Assembly: GCF_002286785.1 (NCBI RefSeq)
Contig: NZ_MUJY01000154.1
Coordinates: 1 to 64,000 of the forward strand
Source of the DNA: Pseudomonas sp. PIC25
GTDB taxonomy: Bacteria; Pseudomonadota; Gammaproteobacteria; Pseudomonadales; Pseudomonadaceae
Direction: 5' to 3'
DNA: 64,000 nt
Shown here: positions 36,094-45,616 of the stretch, in pieces
Layout of the letters: every line of letters begins with the position of its first letter
How positions within the stretch are numbered: position 1 is the first letter of the stretch
Translations under genes and position numbers: made by a program
The notes under the pieces: generated by a model
What the model was told of the DNA's origin: nothing
The model's input: the letters and a program-made list of their open reading frames with translations, nothing else
The model's database searches: none

Positions 36094-36304
36094 GAGTCCT
36101 TCCTCTATAAACGGCTTTGCTTTACGTTAACGGCTCTAACCTGCGCTGTATACCGCGATGCTCCATCGGGGTGTCGTGACGTGCAGGTCACTTATGGGCT
36201 CCCGGAGCCCAGGCGCCTGCGCCACTCGTCATCAATCGAGTCGCGCGAGGCTTAACCAAGACGAGTCGACCCGATCCGGGGTCACGGAGTTTTCCCGTTT
36301 GCTC

Positions 36305-36928
36305 ATGCGTGAAGTTTCCCAGACGCTCGAAGGTCCCTGCGGGGCGCTCGAAGCGCTTTATCTCGATGTACCCGAGGCGCGCGGCCTGGCGCTGATCTGT
36401 CACCCCAACCCGATCCAGGGCGGCACCATGCTGAACAAGGTGGTTTCCACCCTGCAACGCACCGCCCGCGATGCCGGCTACACGACCTTGCGCTTCAACT
36501 ACCGCGGCGTCGGCGCGAGCGCCGGCAGCCATGACATGGGCAGTGGCGAGGTGGACGATGCCGAAGCCGCCGCCCGCTGGCTGCAGGCCCGGCACCCCGG
36601 TTTGCCGTTGAACCTGCTCGGTTTCTCCTTCGGTGGCTTCGTTGCCGCCAGTCTGGCCGGTCGTCTGGAGGGACAGGGCATTGCGGTGGACAGGTTGTTC
36701 ATGATCGCCCCGGCGGTTTCCCGGCTGAAGGCCGACATTCCGCTGTCCCGGCAGGCCGTACTCACCGTTATTCAGCCTGAAAACGACGAAGTGGTTCCGC
36801 CGGAAACCGTCTACGCCTGGAGCGAAGCGCTGGATCGTCCCCATGAGCTGCTGAAAGTGGCAGAATGCGGCCACTTTTTTCATGGCAAGCTGACCGACCT
36901 CAAGGAGCTGGTGCTGCCGCGCCTGTGA
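36305..36928 (+). CDS. Alpha/beta-hydrolase family protein
   Basis: This 207-residue small serine hydrolase has the nucleophile elbow GFSFGG, an aspartate in PENDEVVPPE and a histidine in GHFFHGK, giving a plausible Ser-Asp-His triad. LICHPNPIQGGTMLNKVV near the N-terminus is the oxyanion strand region typical of the YfhR/PA4440-type hydrolases. The start is taken at ATG 36305. The frame extends upstream to 36158, but that part is Arg/Ser-rich and unlikely to be translated. It lies 82 bases before trpS. The substrate is unknown. Confidence 0.85.
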   Translation: MREVSQTLEGPCGALEALYLDVPEARGLALICHPNPIQGGTMLNKVVSTLQRTARDAGYTTLRFNYRGVGASAGSHDMGSGEVDDAEAAARWLQARHPGLPLNLLGFSFGGFVAASLAGRLEGQGIAVDRLFMIAPAVSRLKADIPLSRQAVLTVIQPENDEVVPPETVYAWSEALDRPHELLKVAECGHFFHGKLTDLKELVLPRL

Positions 36929-37010
36929 TCCGGCGATCCGGAGCGAGGCGGCTCCAGACGCTCCGTCAGCTTGCAAACCGATCCGCCGTACCGCGAATAA
37001 GTGAATCGAC

Positions 37011-38372
37011 ATGACCACGCGTATCCTCACCGGCATCACCACCACCGGCACTCCGCACCTCGGCAACTACGCCGGCGCCATCCGTCCGGCGATCGTCGCC
37101 AGCCGCGATCCGCAGGCCGACTCGTTCTATTTCCTCGCCGACTACCATGCCCTGATCAAGTGCGACGACCCGCAGCGCATCCAGCGCTCGCGCCTGGAGA
37201 TCGCCGCCACCTGGCTGGCCTGCGGCCTGGACACCGACCGCGTGACCTTCTACCGCCAGTCGGACATTCCCGAAATTCCAGAGCTGACCTGGTTGCTCAC
37301 CTGCGTTGCCGGCAAGGGGCTGCTCAATCGTGCCCATGCCTACAAGGCGGCGGTGGACAAGAACCTGGAGAGCGGGGAGGATCCGGACGCCGGCGTGACC
37401 ATGGGCCTGTTCAGCTACCCGGTGCTGATGGCGGCAGACATCCTGATGTTCAACGCGCACAGGGTGCCGGTCGGGCGTGACCAGATTCAGCATGTGGAGA
37501 TGGCCCGCGATATCGGCCAGCGCTTCAATCACCTGTTCGGCAAGGGCAGAGAGTTCTTCACCCTGCCTGAAGCCGTGATCGAAGAAAGCGTGGCGACTCT
37601 GCCGGGCCTCGACGGGCGCAAGATGTCGAAGAGCTACGACAACACCATCCCGCTGTTCGGCAGTGCCAAGCAGCTCAAGGAGGCCATTGCCCGCATCGTC
37701 ACCGACTCCCGCGCGCCGGGCGAGCCCAAGGACCCGGATAGCGCCCACCTGTTCACCCTCTACCAGGCATTCGCCACGCCGGAGCAGACCACCGGGTTCC
37801 GTCAGGAATTGCTCGACGGCCTGGCCTGGGGCGAAGCCAAGCAGCGCCTGTTCCAGTTGCTCGACGCCGAGTTGGGCGAGGCCCGCGAGCGCTATCACGC
37901 GCTGATCGAGAAGCCGTCCGACCTGGAGGACATTCTGTTGGCAGGTGCCGCGAAGGCGCGCAGGATTGCCTCGCCGTTCCTCAATGAACTGCGTGAGGCC
38001 GTGGGGTTGCGCTCGTTCCGCAGCGACGTGCAGGCCAGCGGCCCGGCGAAGAAGAAGTCCGGCAAGAGCGCCCGGTTCGTCAGCTTCCGCGAGCAGGACG
38101 GTACGTTCCGCTTCCGTTTCCTCGCCGCCGATGGCGAGGAGCTGCTGCTGTCGCGTCCGTTCGCCGATCCCAAGGCGGCGGGCGCCATCAGCCAGCAACT
38201 CGTGGCCCAGGGGGCCGATGCACTGGAATTGCGGGCCGACGAAGGCGATCGGTTCACCCTGTGGATGGATGGCCAATGCCTGGCCGACAGCCCGGCCTAT
38301 GCCGATCCGGACGCGCGCGACGCGGCGATGTTGCGCCTGCGCGACGCCATTGCCGGCCTGGCAGAGCAATAA
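37011..38372 (+). CDS. trpS: Tryptophanyl-tRNA synthetase with C-terminal extension
   Basis: This 453-residue class I synthetase has the HIGH-equivalent TPHLGNY at residues 14-20 and KMSKS at 204-208. The catalytic part ends near residue 340. A linker ([12 protein letters not shown]) leads to an extra domain of about 95 residues ([23 protein letters not shown]...). That domain resembles a YegP/DUF1508-like beta module and is absent from E. coli TrpS (334 residues). Similar long forms are usual in Pseudomonas. Confidence 0.96.
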   Translation: MTTRILTGITTTGTPHLGNYAGAIRPAIVASRDPQADSFYFLADYHALIKCDDPQRIQRSRLEIAATWLACGLDTDRVTFYRQSDIPEIPELTWLLTCVAGKGLLNRAHAYKAAVDKNLESGEDPDAGVTMGLFSYPVLMAADILMFNAHRVPVGRDQIQHVEMARDIGQRFNHLFGKGREFFTLPEAVIEESVATLPGLDGRKMSKSYDNTIPLFGSAKQLKEAIARIVTDSRAPGEPKDPDSAHLFTLYQAFATPEQTTGFRQELLDGLAWGEAKQRLFQLLDAELGEARERYHALIEKPSDLEDILLAGAAKARRIASPFLNELREAVGLRSFRSDVQASGPAKKKSGKSARFVSFREQDGTFRFRFLAADGEELLLSRPFADPKAAGAISQQLVAQGADALELRADEGDRFTLWMDGQCLADSPAYADPDARDAAMLRLRDAIAGLAEQ

Positions 38373-38464
38373 CATCGGGAACACTGCCGCCGCTGCGCTA
38401 TCAAAAAACTGTAGCAGCGGCTCTGGCATGCTGTTCCGGAACCATCTAACGAAGGGCGGCCATC

Positions 38465-39637
38465 TTGAACGATCTCAGCACATTGCCAACAGCGGAGGGC
38501 GCGGCTAAAGTGTCGGCCCCGTTTCACTACCCCGACCCCGCCATGACCCCCCTTGAGCGCTATCAGGCCGACCTGAAACGTCCCGATTTCTTCCATGACG
38601 CCGCGCAGGAAAACGCTGTGCGTCACCTGCAGCGCCTGTACGACGACCTGCTGGCCGAGTCTCAGAGCAAGCCGGGCCTGTTCGGCAAACTGCTCGGCAA
38701 GCGCCGCGAAGCGCCGGTCAAGGGGCTGTACTTCTGGGGCGGTGTCGGTCGCGGCAAGACCTATCTGGTGGATACCTTCTTCGAGGCCCTGCCGTTCAAG
38801 GAGAAGATGCGGACCCACTTCCATCGCTTCATGAAGCGCGTCCACGAGGAAATGAAAACCCTCAAGGGCGAGAAGAACCCGCTGACCATCATTGCCAAGC
38901 GCTTTTCCGACGAGGCGCGGGTGATCTGCTTCGACGAATTCTTCGTTTCCGACATTACCGACGCCATGATCCTGGCCACCCTGCTGGACGAGCTGTTCAA
39001 GAACGGCGTGAGCCTGGTGGCGACGTCCAACATCGTGCCGGACGGTCTGTACAAGGATGGCCTGCAGCGCGCCCGCTTCCTGCCTGCGATCGCTCTGCTC
39101 AAGGAGCATACCGAGATCGTCAACGTCGACAGCGGCGTCGATTACCGCCTGCGTGCGCTCGAGCAGGCCGAGCTGTTCCATTGGCCGCTGGGGCCGGAGG
39201 CCGAGGCCAGCCTGGAAAAGAGCTTCAAGAGCCTGCTGCCGGAGCACTGCGGCATCGAGGAAAACGAAACGCTGATGATCGAGAACCGTCCGATCGTCGC
39301 GCGCTGGGTGGGCGACGACGTCGCCTGGTTCGATTTCCGCGAATTGTGCGATGGCCCGCGCAGCCAGAACGATTACATCGAGTTGGGCAAGATCTTCCAC
39401 GCCGTACTGCTGAGCAACGTCGAGCAGATGAACGCGACCAAGGACGACATGGCGCGTCGTTTCATCAACCTGGTCGACGAGTTCTACGATCGCAACGTCA
39501 AGCTGATCATCTCCGCCGAAGTCGAGCTGAAAGACCTCTATGCCGGTGGCCGTCTGGAGTTCGAATTCCAGCGTACGCTGAGTCGTCTGCTGGAAATGCA
39601 ATCGCATGAGTTCTTGTCGCGGCCGCACAAGCCGTAA
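38465..39637 (+). CDS. zapE: Cell-division AFG1-type ATPase ZapE
   Basis: The 390-residue AFG1-like P-loop ATPase has Walker A GGVGRGKT and Walker B VICFDEFFVSD. ZapE stabilises the Z-ring during late constriction in E. coli. The longest credible start is TTG at 38465, preceded by GAAGGG with an 8-base gap. An ATG at 38543 (MTPLERYQADL) would give 364 residues but has no ribosome site, so the start remains open. It is upstream of a strong terminator and on the same strand as trpS. Confidence 0.93.
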   Translation: MNDLSTLPTAEGAAKVSAPFHYPDPAMTPLERYQADLKRPDFFHDAAQENAVRHLQRLYDDLLAESQSKPGLFGKLLGKRREAPVKGLYFWGGVGRGKTYLVDTFFEALPFKEKMRTHFHRFMKRVHEEMKTLKGEKNPLTIIAKRFSDEARVICFDEFFVSDITDAMILATLLDELFKNGVSLVATSNIVPDGLYKDGLQRARFLPAIALLKEHTEIVNVDSGVDYRLRALEQAELFHWPLGPEAEASLEKSFKSLLPEHCGIEENETLMIENRPIVARWVGDDVAWFDFRELCDGPRSQNDYIELGKIFHAVLLSNVEQMNATKDDMARRFINLVDEFYDRNVKLIISAEVELKDLYAGGRLEFEFQRTLSRLLEMQSHEFLSRPHKP

Positions 39638-39657
39638 GAGCCTGTTGGTGAACAGCG

Positions 39658-39690
39658 AAGCCCGACGGAAATATTCCGCCGGGCTTTTTC
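39658..39690 (+). terminator. Rho-independent terminator after zapE
   Basis: AAGCCCG-A-CGGAA pairs with TTCCG-C-CGGGCTT around a 4-base AT loop and runs into TTTTTC. It lies 20 bases after the zapE stop. Confidence 0.85.
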
Positions 39691-39711
39691 GTTTTCTGGG
39701 AGGAGGAGCGC

Positions 39712-40671
39712 TCAGTTGTGCGCCAACTGCTCCTGCGTTTTCAGCAGCTTCTGCGCGTGGGCCACTTCCAGGGCTTCCATGGCACTGATCGGTTTGATCG
39801 CCACGGCGCGCTTCAGGTGTTCCAAGACCTTCTTCTGCTCGTCGTCCCCATACACGTAGGTGAGGGCATTGGCGTATTCGTAGTGGCCGATGGGCAGGTC
39901 GTCGGCCTGCTTGAAGGAGCGGTTGAAGTACAGCTCCATCTTGTCTGCGCTGACCCCGTAGGTCATCCGGCCGACCATCTTGCCCACCTTGCGGATCACC
40001 CCGGCTTCGTAGCCGCCATACAACGCCAGGGCGAAAGGCTGCTGCGGTTGGCGGGCGAGGAGGGCGTCCAGTTCCTTGGGAATCTGGCTGGTGTAGCCGC
40101 GCTTGAGTACCACCGGAACCGACAGTTCTTCACCGAGGCGGGCCTTGGCATAGACCCGGCCGAACATGGCGACGATATCGGCCTGGACCAGTTCGCCGGC
40201 CTGGTCGGTGTACTCGATGACTTCTTCCAGCAGGCGATGCTTCTCCTCCTGGGTCGGCGCCAGGAACATGGCGTAGAGAACCTGGGCGAACATCGCCGGG
40301 ACCTGCCCGCCGACGCCCAGCGCGAGGCCTTGCTCCTTGGCTTGGGCGAAATCGCCTCGGAACAGCAGGCGCCAGATGTCCTGCAGCTTGGCTGCATAGG
40401 CTTCGGCTTCCTCCGGCTTGCCGGTGAAGCCGGTGCCGCCGGCTACGGTCATCTCCAGGGCCTTGGGATTACGGGTGGCCGTTTCGATGACCCAGTCGGC
40501 GTCCGGGAAGGGATAGTCGCCGAAGCCGCGGGTCAGGCGTGGCCAGGCTTCACGCAGCTTGTCGCCGGAATAGTCGTAGGCGCTCTGGTCGTAAGGGAAG
40601 GGTTTCCACGAGGGATCGGCAATGGCGCCGAGGCTGAAGAGCATCAGCAGGGCAAGCAGATAGCAACGCAT
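39712..40671 (-). CDS. Periplasmic tetratricopeptide-like hypothetical protein
   Basis: The 319-residue protein has a signal peptide (MRCYLLALLMLFSLGAIA, cleavage near A18). The mature part is largely helical with TPR-like pairs (for example LEEVIEYTDQAGELVQADIVAMFGRVYAKARLGEE and VLEHLKRAVAIKPISAMEALEVAHAQKLL). It corresponds by position to PAO1 PA4437, a hypothetical protein. The role is unknown; soluble TPR proteins of this kind often scaffold envelope complexes. Confidence 0.8.
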   Translation of the reverse strand: MRCYLLALLMLFSLGAIADPSWKPFPYDQSAYDYSGDKLREAWPRLTRGFGDYPFPDADWVIETATRNPKALEMTVAGGTGFTGKPEEAEAYAAKLQDIWRLLFRGDFAQAKEQGLALGVGGQVPAMFAQVLYAMFLAPTQEEKHRLLEEVIEYTDQAGELVQADIVAMFGRVYAKARLGEELSVPVVLKRGYTSQIPKELDALLARQPQQPFALALYGGYEAGVIRKVGKMVGRMTYGVSADKMELYFNRSFKQADDLPIGHYEYANALTYVYGDDEQKKVLEHLKRAVAIKPISAMEALEVAHAQKLLKTQEQLAHN

Positions 40672-40760
40672 GGCACGGACCTGTTCTTGTTGTTAGGAAC
40701 GGGTCCGATCATAGGGCGGTACCAAGGTCAGCCAACCCATCCTTGGTTCTGTCGCCCGGC

Positions 40761-41765
40761 TCAAGCAGCGGTGTCCTTTTGCTGGAACTGGCGCCGGTAT
40801 TGGTTGGGCGATAGCTCCGTGTGCTGACGGAACAGGCGGGCGAAGAAACTCGCGTCGTCGTAACCCACTTCGTAACTGATGGTCTTGATGCTTTTGCGTG
40901 TCGAGGAAAGCAGGCTCTTGGCTGTTTCGATGCGTAACCGTTGCAGGTAGTGCAGCGGCTTGTCACCGGTGGCGGCCTGGAAGCGGCGCATGAAGTTGCG
41001 GATGCTCATGCCGTGGTCGCGGGCCACGTCCTCGAAGCGGAACTTGTCGGCGTAATGTTCCTCCAGCCATTGCTGAATCTGCAGGATGGTCACATCCTGG
41101 TGCAGCTTCTGCCCGCCGAAACCGATCCGGCCGGGCGTATAGCTGCGCTGTACCTCATAGAGAATGTCGCGTGCCACGCCCTGGGCGACGCCCGCGCCGC
41201 AGAAGCGCTCGATCAAGTAGATGTAGAGGTCGCAGACCGAGGTGACACCGCCGGCGCAGTAGAGATTGTCGGCGTCCGACAGGTGCTTCTCGGTGTTCAG
41301 CAGCACCTGGGGGAAGCGTTCGGCGAATTCGCGGAAGAAGCGCCAGTACGTGGTGGCTTCCTTGCCATCGAGCAGACCGGCCTGGGCCATCCAGAACACA
41401 CCGGTGGCTTCGCCGCAGAGGGTACTGCCGGCCGCGTGCTGCTTGCGCAACCAATCGAGGACTTGTGGATAACGTGTGCAGAGCGCGTCGAAGTCGCCCC
41501 AGAAGGCGGGCAAAAGGATTACATCCGCCTCGTCCAGCGGGCCGTCCACGGGCACCTGCACATGACTGAAGCTGCGCACGGGCTGGCCATCCGGGCTGAC
41601 CAGGTGGATCTCGAAGGCGGGCGTGAGGCCGAGGCCTTGCTGCTTGCCATAGCGCAGGCTGGCCATGTGAAAGAAATCTTTCGCCTGCATCAGGGTGGAG
41701 GCGAAGACGCCCTCGGTGGCCAGGATGCTGACGCGACGCAGGGTGGCGGATGGTCTGATGGGCAT
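40761..41765 (-). CDS. GlxA-type AraC-family transcriptional regulator
   Basis: The 334-residue protein has an N-terminal DJ-1/PfpI-like sensor domain (residues 10-190, containing GSTLCGEATGVFWMAQAGLLDG). The C-terminal AraC DNA-binding domain has two helix-turn-helices (FEDVARDHGMSIRNFMRRF and IKTISYEVGYDDASFFARLF). Related regulators respond to small nitrogenous compounds. It is divergent from the acyl-CoA dehydrogenase, which may be its target. The start MPIRPSATLRR at 41765 is chosen over a basic upstream extension. Confidence 0.88.
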   Translation of the reverse strand: MPIRPSATLRRVSILATEGVFASTLMQAKDFFHMASLRYGKQQGLGLTPAFEIHLVSPDGQPVRSFSHVQVPVDGPLDEADVILLPAFWGDFDALCTRYPQVLDWLRKQHAAGSTLCGEATGVFWMAQAGLLDGKEATTYWRFFREFAERFPQVLLNTEKHLSDADNLYCAGGVTSVCDLYIYLIERFCGAGVAQGVARDILYEVQRSYTPGRIGFGGQKLHQDVTILQIQQWLEEHYADKFRFEDVARDHGMSIRNFMRRFQAATGDKPLHYLQRLRIETAKSLLSSTRKSIKTISYEVGYDDASFFARLFRQHTELSPNQYRRQFQQKDTAA

Positions 41766-41902
41766 GGTTTTTATTCTTGTCGAGGGTGAAGCGGTCAATT
41801 GGCGGCTGGATCGTCTTATTTTTTGTCGCATGTGTCCAGTGCGACCGAGCATTTGCTTGGCCTACAGTCGTGCCCAGCCAAGACAGCCATCAGGTGCCCA
41901 CC

Positions 41903-43039
41903 ATGATTCCAAGAACCCTGTTCAGTTCGGATCACGAACTCTTCCGCGACAGCGTGCGCAAATTCCTCGAACAGGAAGCGGTTCCCTACCACCACCAATG
42001 GGAGAAGGACGGTCATATCGATCGCCAGCTATGGAACAAGGCCGGCGAGGCGGGGATGCTCTGCTCGCACATCCCCGAAGAGTACGGCGGCATGGGGGCC
42101 GACTTCCTGTATAGCGCTGTGGTGATCGAGGAGATCAGTCGGCTCGGTCTTACCGGCATCGGTTTCTCCCTCCATTCCGACATCGTTGCGCCCTACATCC
42201 TGCATTACGGCTCCGAGGCGCAGAAGCAGAAATACCTGCCGAGGATGGTATCCGGCGAGCTGGTCACTGCCATCGCCATGACCGAGCCAGGCGCTGGTTC
42301 CGACCTGCAAGGCGTGAAGACCACCGCGGTCCTGGACGGCGACGAGTACGTCATCAACGGTTCCAAGACATTCATCACCAACGGTTACCTGGCCGACCTG
42401 GTGATCGTCGTGGCAAAAACCGACCCCAAGGCCGGTGCCAAGGGCACCAGCCTGTTCCTGGTGGAGGCGGGTGCGCCCGGCTTCGCCAAGGGCAAGCGCC
42501 TGGAAAAGGTGGGCATGAAGGCGCAGGACACCTCCGAGCTGTTCTTCCAGGACGTCCGCGTACCCAAGGAAAACCTGCTCGGTCAGGCTGGGATGGGCTT
42601 TGCTTACCTGATGCAGGAGCTGCCCCAGGAACGGCTGACGGTGGGGGTCGGGGCCTTGGCCTCGGCCGAGGCGGCGTTGAAGTGGACACTGGACTACACC
42701 CGCGAGCGCAAGGCGTTCGGCAAGGCCATCGCCGATTTCCAGAACACCCGCTTCAAACTGGCGGAGATGGCGACCGAAATCCAGGTGGGGCGAGTCTTCG
42801 TCGACCGTTGCCTGGAATTGCACCTTGCCGGCAAGCTGGATGTGCCGACCGCGGCGATGCTCAAGTACTGGGGAACCGACCTGCAGTGCAAGGTGCTCGA
42901 CGAGTGCGTGCAGCTTCACGGTGGCTACGGCTTCATGTGGGAGTATCCGGTCGCGCGGGCGTGGGCCGATGCGCGGGTGCAGCGGATCTATGCCGGCACC
43001 AACGAGATCATGAAGGAAATCATCGCCCGCTCGCTTTGA
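41903..43039 (+). CDS. Acyl-CoA dehydrogenase, long-chain (LCAD) type
   Basis: This 378-residue FAD enzyme introduces a double bond into acyl-CoA. The FAD and substrate signature [18 protein letters not shown] and the C-terminal [10 protein letters not shown] are present. The medium/short-chain catalytic Glu position in YEGT is Ala here. A Glu in QELPQERL (E243) matches the catalytic base of the LCAD/isovaleryl group, so the enzyme should still be active. The start [14 protein letters not shown] at 41903 fits relatives. It is divergent from the GlxA-type regulator. Confidence 0.93.
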   Translation: MIPRTLFSSDHELFRDSVRKFLEQEAVPYHHQWEKDGHIDRQLWNKAGEAGMLCSHIPEEYGGMGADFLYSAVVIEEISRLGLTGIGFSLHSDIVAPYILHYGSEAQKQKYLPRMVSGELVTAIAMTEPGAGSDLQGVKTTAVLDGDEYVINGSKTFITNGYLADLVIVVAKTDPKAGAKGTSLFLVEAGAPGFAKGKRLEKVGMKAQDTSELFFQDVRVPKENLLGQAGMGFAYLMQELPQERLTVGVGALASAEAALKWTLDYTRERKAFGKAIADFQNTRFKLAEMATEIQVGRVFVDRCLELHLAGKLDVPTAAMLKYWGTDLQCKVLDECVQLHGGYGFMWEYPVARAWADARVQRIYAGTNEIMKEIIARSL

Positions 43040-43049
43040 TGGGGTAGAT

Positions 43050-43077
43050 CCTGCCGGTGCGGCTAGGCGCCGGCAGG
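43050..43077. terminator. Hairpin after acyl-CoA dehydrogenase
   Basis: CCTGCCGG (43050-43057) pairs with CCGGCAGG (43070-43077). It lies 11 bases after the stop codon and is followed by CTGTTCTC, a weak U-tract. Confidence 0.5.
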
Positions 43078-43142
43078 CTGTTCTCGCAACGAACCTGCCG
43101 GTAGTGTGCCCGTCCAATGCTTTGGATTTCGGGAGCACAGGC

Positions 43143-43856
43143 ATGACCACACCCCTCGCGCAGATCGAACCTTTCACCGGTTGGGACGGCAGCATCGCTA
43201 GTGCGCGGGCGTTGCAGAAGGAACTGGCCGCGCGTGTCCGTCTGGTCGACGACTACCCACCGCTGCATCTGCTGGCCGGACTCGATGTCGGGTTCGAAGA
43301 AGGAGGGAGCGTGACCCGGGCGGCAGCCGTCCTGCTGGATGCCCACACCCTGGCGCCGATCGCCACCAGCTTGGTCAGGGTTCCCACCCGAATGCCTTAT
43401 GTACCGGGGCTGTTGTCCTTCCGCGAACTGCCCGCGCTGTTACAGGCGTTGGGTGAATTGCCGGCGGTTCCGGACCTGGTTTTCGTCGATGGCCATGGGA
43501 TTGCCCATCCCCGGCGCCTGGGAATCGCCGCGCACCTGGGCGTGGTGACAGGACTACCGACCATCGGCGTGGCGAAGAAGATTCTGACGGGCAACCACGA
43601 AGAGCTGGGGCTTCAGCGGGGCGACAGGGTCGACCTGCTGGAGAAGGGCGAAGTGATCGGTACGGTGCTGCGCAGCAAGGACGGAGTGCGCCCGCTGATC
43701 GTTTCGCCGGGCAACCGGGTCAGCTTGGCAAGTGCGCCGAGCCTGGTAATGGACTGCCTGACCCGCTATCGCCTGCCCGAGCCGACCCGGCTGGCGGATC
43801 GGCTCGCGTCACGACGGGACGCCGGCAAGGAGCCCCGGCAGGGCGAACTGCTGTAG
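43143..43856 (+). CDS. nfi: Endonuclease V
   Basis: The 237-residue enzyme nicks DNA next to deaminated adenine (inosine). The active-site residues are visible: D48 in AGLDVGFEE, the conserved [11 protein letters not shown] loop (E95), and D116 in [15 protein letters not shown]. The C-terminal part carries the usual [13 protein letters not shown] 43143 is used with GGGAGCACAGGC upstream; the frame from 43104 lacks a site. It is convergent with the aldo/keto reductase gene, 4 bases apart. Confidence 0.95.
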   Translation: MTTPLAQIEPFTGWDGSIASARALQKELAARVRLVDDYPPLHLLAGLDVGFEEGGSVTRAAAVLLDAHTLAPIATSLVRVPTRMPYVPGLLSFRELPALLQALGELPAVPDLVFVDGHGIAHPRRLGIAAHLGVVTGLPTIGVAKKILTGNHEELGLQRGDRVDLLEKGEVIGTVLRSKDGVRPLIVSPGNRVSLASAPSLVMDCLTRYRLPEPTRLADRLASRRDAGKEPRQGELL

Positions 43857-43860
43857 AGGC

Positions 43861-44898
43861 TCAGGGCGCCGGGTTGGGCTGGGTTACGTGGATCGCCTCG
43901 ATGGCGGTCAACACCTCGTCCGACAATTCCAGCTCGGCACTGGCCAGGTTGCTTTCCAACTGTTCCAGGCTGGTCGCGCCGATGATATTACTGGTCACGA
44001 AGGGCTGGCGGGTGACGAAGGCCAGCGCCATCTGGGCCGGATCGAGTCCGTGGGCGCGGGCCAGCGCTACGTAGCGACTGGTCGCCGCCACGCTCTGTGG
44101 ATTGTTGTAGCGCTGGAAACGGCTGAACAGGGTCAGCCGCGCGTTGGCCGGGCGCGCATCGTTCTCGTATTTTCCGGAGAGCATGCCGAACGCCAGCGGG
44201 GAATAGGCCAGCAGTCCGCATTGTTCGCGCATGGCGATCTCCGCCAGGCCCACCTCGAAGGTGCGATTGAGCAGGTTGTAGGGGTTTTGGATCGAAACCG
44301 CGCGCGGCCAGCCACGGCTTTCGGCGAGTTGCAGAAACGTCATGGTTCCCCAGGGCGTTTCGTTGGACAGGCCGATATGTCGGATCTTGCCGGCCTTGAC
44401 CTGTTCGTCGAGCACTTCCAGGGTTTCCTCCAGTGGAGTGAAGCGCTCTTCCCGGTGGCGATAGCCGAGCTGGCCGAAGAAATTGGTGCTGCGCTCCGGC
44501 CAATGCAACTGATAAAGATCGATCCAGTCGGTCTGCAGGCGCTTCAGGCTGGCATCCAGCGCGGCGACGATGTGTTCGCGATTGTGTTTGGGATTGCCGC
44601 CGCGAATGTAGTCGATACCGTTGCCCGGCCCGGCGACCTTGCTCGCCAGTACCCACTCGGCGCGGTTGCCGCGGTTCTTGAAATAGTTGCCGATGATGCG
44701 TTCGGTGGTGGTGTAGGTTTCGGCTCGCGGCGGCACCGGGTACATCTCGGCGGTATCGATGAAATTGATACCTGCGGCCCTGGCCCTGTCGATCTGGGCG
44801 AAGGCATCCGCTTCGGTGTTCTGCTCGCCCCAGGTCATGGTGCCCAGGCAGAGTGCGCTGACCTGGATGTCGGTGCGCCCCAGACGTCGAAATTCCAT
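43861..44898 (-). CDS. tas: Aldo/keto reductase, Tas type
   Basis: The 345-residue NADPH-dependent reductase is close in pattern to E. coli Tas. It shows LCLGTMTWGEQNTEADA, NFIDTAEMYPVPPRAETYTTTE (catalytic Asp and Tyr), VLASKVAGP (Lys), DLYQLHWPERSTNFFG (His) and SNETPWG. E. coli Tas complements prephenate dehydrogenase defects under starvation; the physiological substrate is uncertain. No signal peptide is present. Upstream lie a TTGCTA/TAGCAA hairpin and a 14-base direct repeat. Confidence 0.9.
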   Translation of the reverse strand: MEFRRLGRTDIQVSALCLGTMTWGEQNTEADAFAQIDRARAAGINFIDTAEMYPVPPRAETYTTTERIIGNYFKNRGNRAEWVLASKVAGPGNGIDYIRGGNPKHNREHIVAALDASLKRLQTDWIDLYQLHWPERSTNFFGQLGYRHREERFTPLEETLEVLDEQVKAGKIRHIGLSNETPWGTMTFLQLAESRGWPRAVSIQNPYNLLNRTFEVGLAEIAMREQCGLLAYSPLAFGMLSGKYENDARPANARLTLFSRFQRYNNPQSVAATSRYVALARAHGLDPAQMALAFVTRQPFVTSNIIGATSLEQLESNLASAELELSDEVLTAIEAIHVTQPNPAP

Positions 44899-44986
44899 CC
44901 TGCTTCTCCTCGGACATTAGGAAAACGCCCATCAAAGCAGGTTGCTATTTTCGTAGCAATCGGCATAATTCCGCGACTTTCTCGAC

Positions 44987-45032
44987 GGGGATGCCTAGCC
45001 CGTTCGAAAAAACAGGTAGGGGATGCCTAGCC
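44987..45032. repeat. Direct repeat GGGGATGCCTAGCC upstream of tas and rplM
   Basis: The 14-base sequence occurs at 44987-45000 and 45019-45032 in the 275-base divergent gap. The second copy sits inside a GGTAGG...CCTACC inverted repeat. A TTGCTA/TAGCAA hairpin lies at about 44942-44959. They may be regulator sites for tas, but nothing in the sequence proves it. Confidence 0.5.
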
Positions 45033-45103
45033 TACCGAACCCCGCCGTAGCGGACGCGCTGACCCGAGCCCCCGACAGCGTCTGTTTCCGGCTGCCTTTG
45101 ACC

Positions 45104-45132
45104 TTGTCAAAGCAAGCACTATTCAGTAAGAT
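45104..45132 (+). promoter_or_regulatory. Promoter of rplM-rpsI
   Basis: TTGTCA (45104-45109) and TAAGAT (45127-45132) are 17 bases apart. Transcription would start near 45139, giving a leader of about 35 bases that contains a small CAGGG/CCCTG hairpin next to the rplM ribosome site. In E. coli, L13 controls this operon through its leader. Confidence 0.7.
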
Positions 45133-45173
45133 CCGCCGTCTTATTTTCAGGGCGGCCCCTGAGGCTATAACGA

Positions 45174-45602
45174 ATGAAGACTTTTACTGCTAAACCGGAA
45201 ACCGTCAAGCGCGACTGGTATGTCGTCGACGCTGCGGGTCAGACCCTGGGTCGTCTGGCCACTGAAATCGCTAGCCGCCTGCGTGGCAAGCACAAGCCTG
45301 AATACACTCCGCACGTGGATACCGGCGACTACATCGTCGTGATCAATGCCGAGCAGGTTCGCGTCACCGGTGCCAAGACCACCGACAAGATGTACTACTC
45401 CCACTCCGGCTTCCCGGGTGGCATCAAGTCGATCAACTTCGAAAAGCTGATCGCCAAGGCGCCCGAGCGCGTGATCGAGACCGCGGTCAAGGGCATGCTG
45501 CCGAAGAACCCGCTGGGTCGCGACATGTACCGTAAGCTGAAGGTGTACAAGGGTTCCGTCCACCCGCACACCGCTCAGCAGCCCCAAGAACTGAAGATTT
45601 AA
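45174..45602 (+). CDS. rplM: 50S ribosomal protein L13
   Basis: The 142-residue protein begins [20 protein letters not shown] and contains the family signature [19 protein letters not shown] and [13 protein letters not shown]. It is one of the early-assembly proteins of the large subunit. GAGG lies ten bases before the ATG. The gene is followed after 14 bases by rpsI, the universal bacterial pair. Confidence 0.99.
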   Translation: MKTFTAKPETVKRDWYVVDAAGQTLGRLATEIASRLRGKHKPEYTPHVDTGDYIVVINAEQVRVTGAKTTDKMYYSHSGFPGGIKSINFEKLIAKAPERVIETAVKGMLPKNPLGRDMYRKLKVYKGSVHPHTAQQPQELKI

Positions 45603-45616
45603 CGGAATAGTTCATT

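Noticed and set aside
38389-38421. GCCGCTGC/GCAGCGGC hairpin after trpS
   Set aside because: It has a 17-base loop and no U-tract, so it is not called a terminator.
36966-38429. 487-residue minus-strand frame opposite trpS
   Set aside because: It is a codon-bias shadow of trpS with no recognisable domain or ribosome site.
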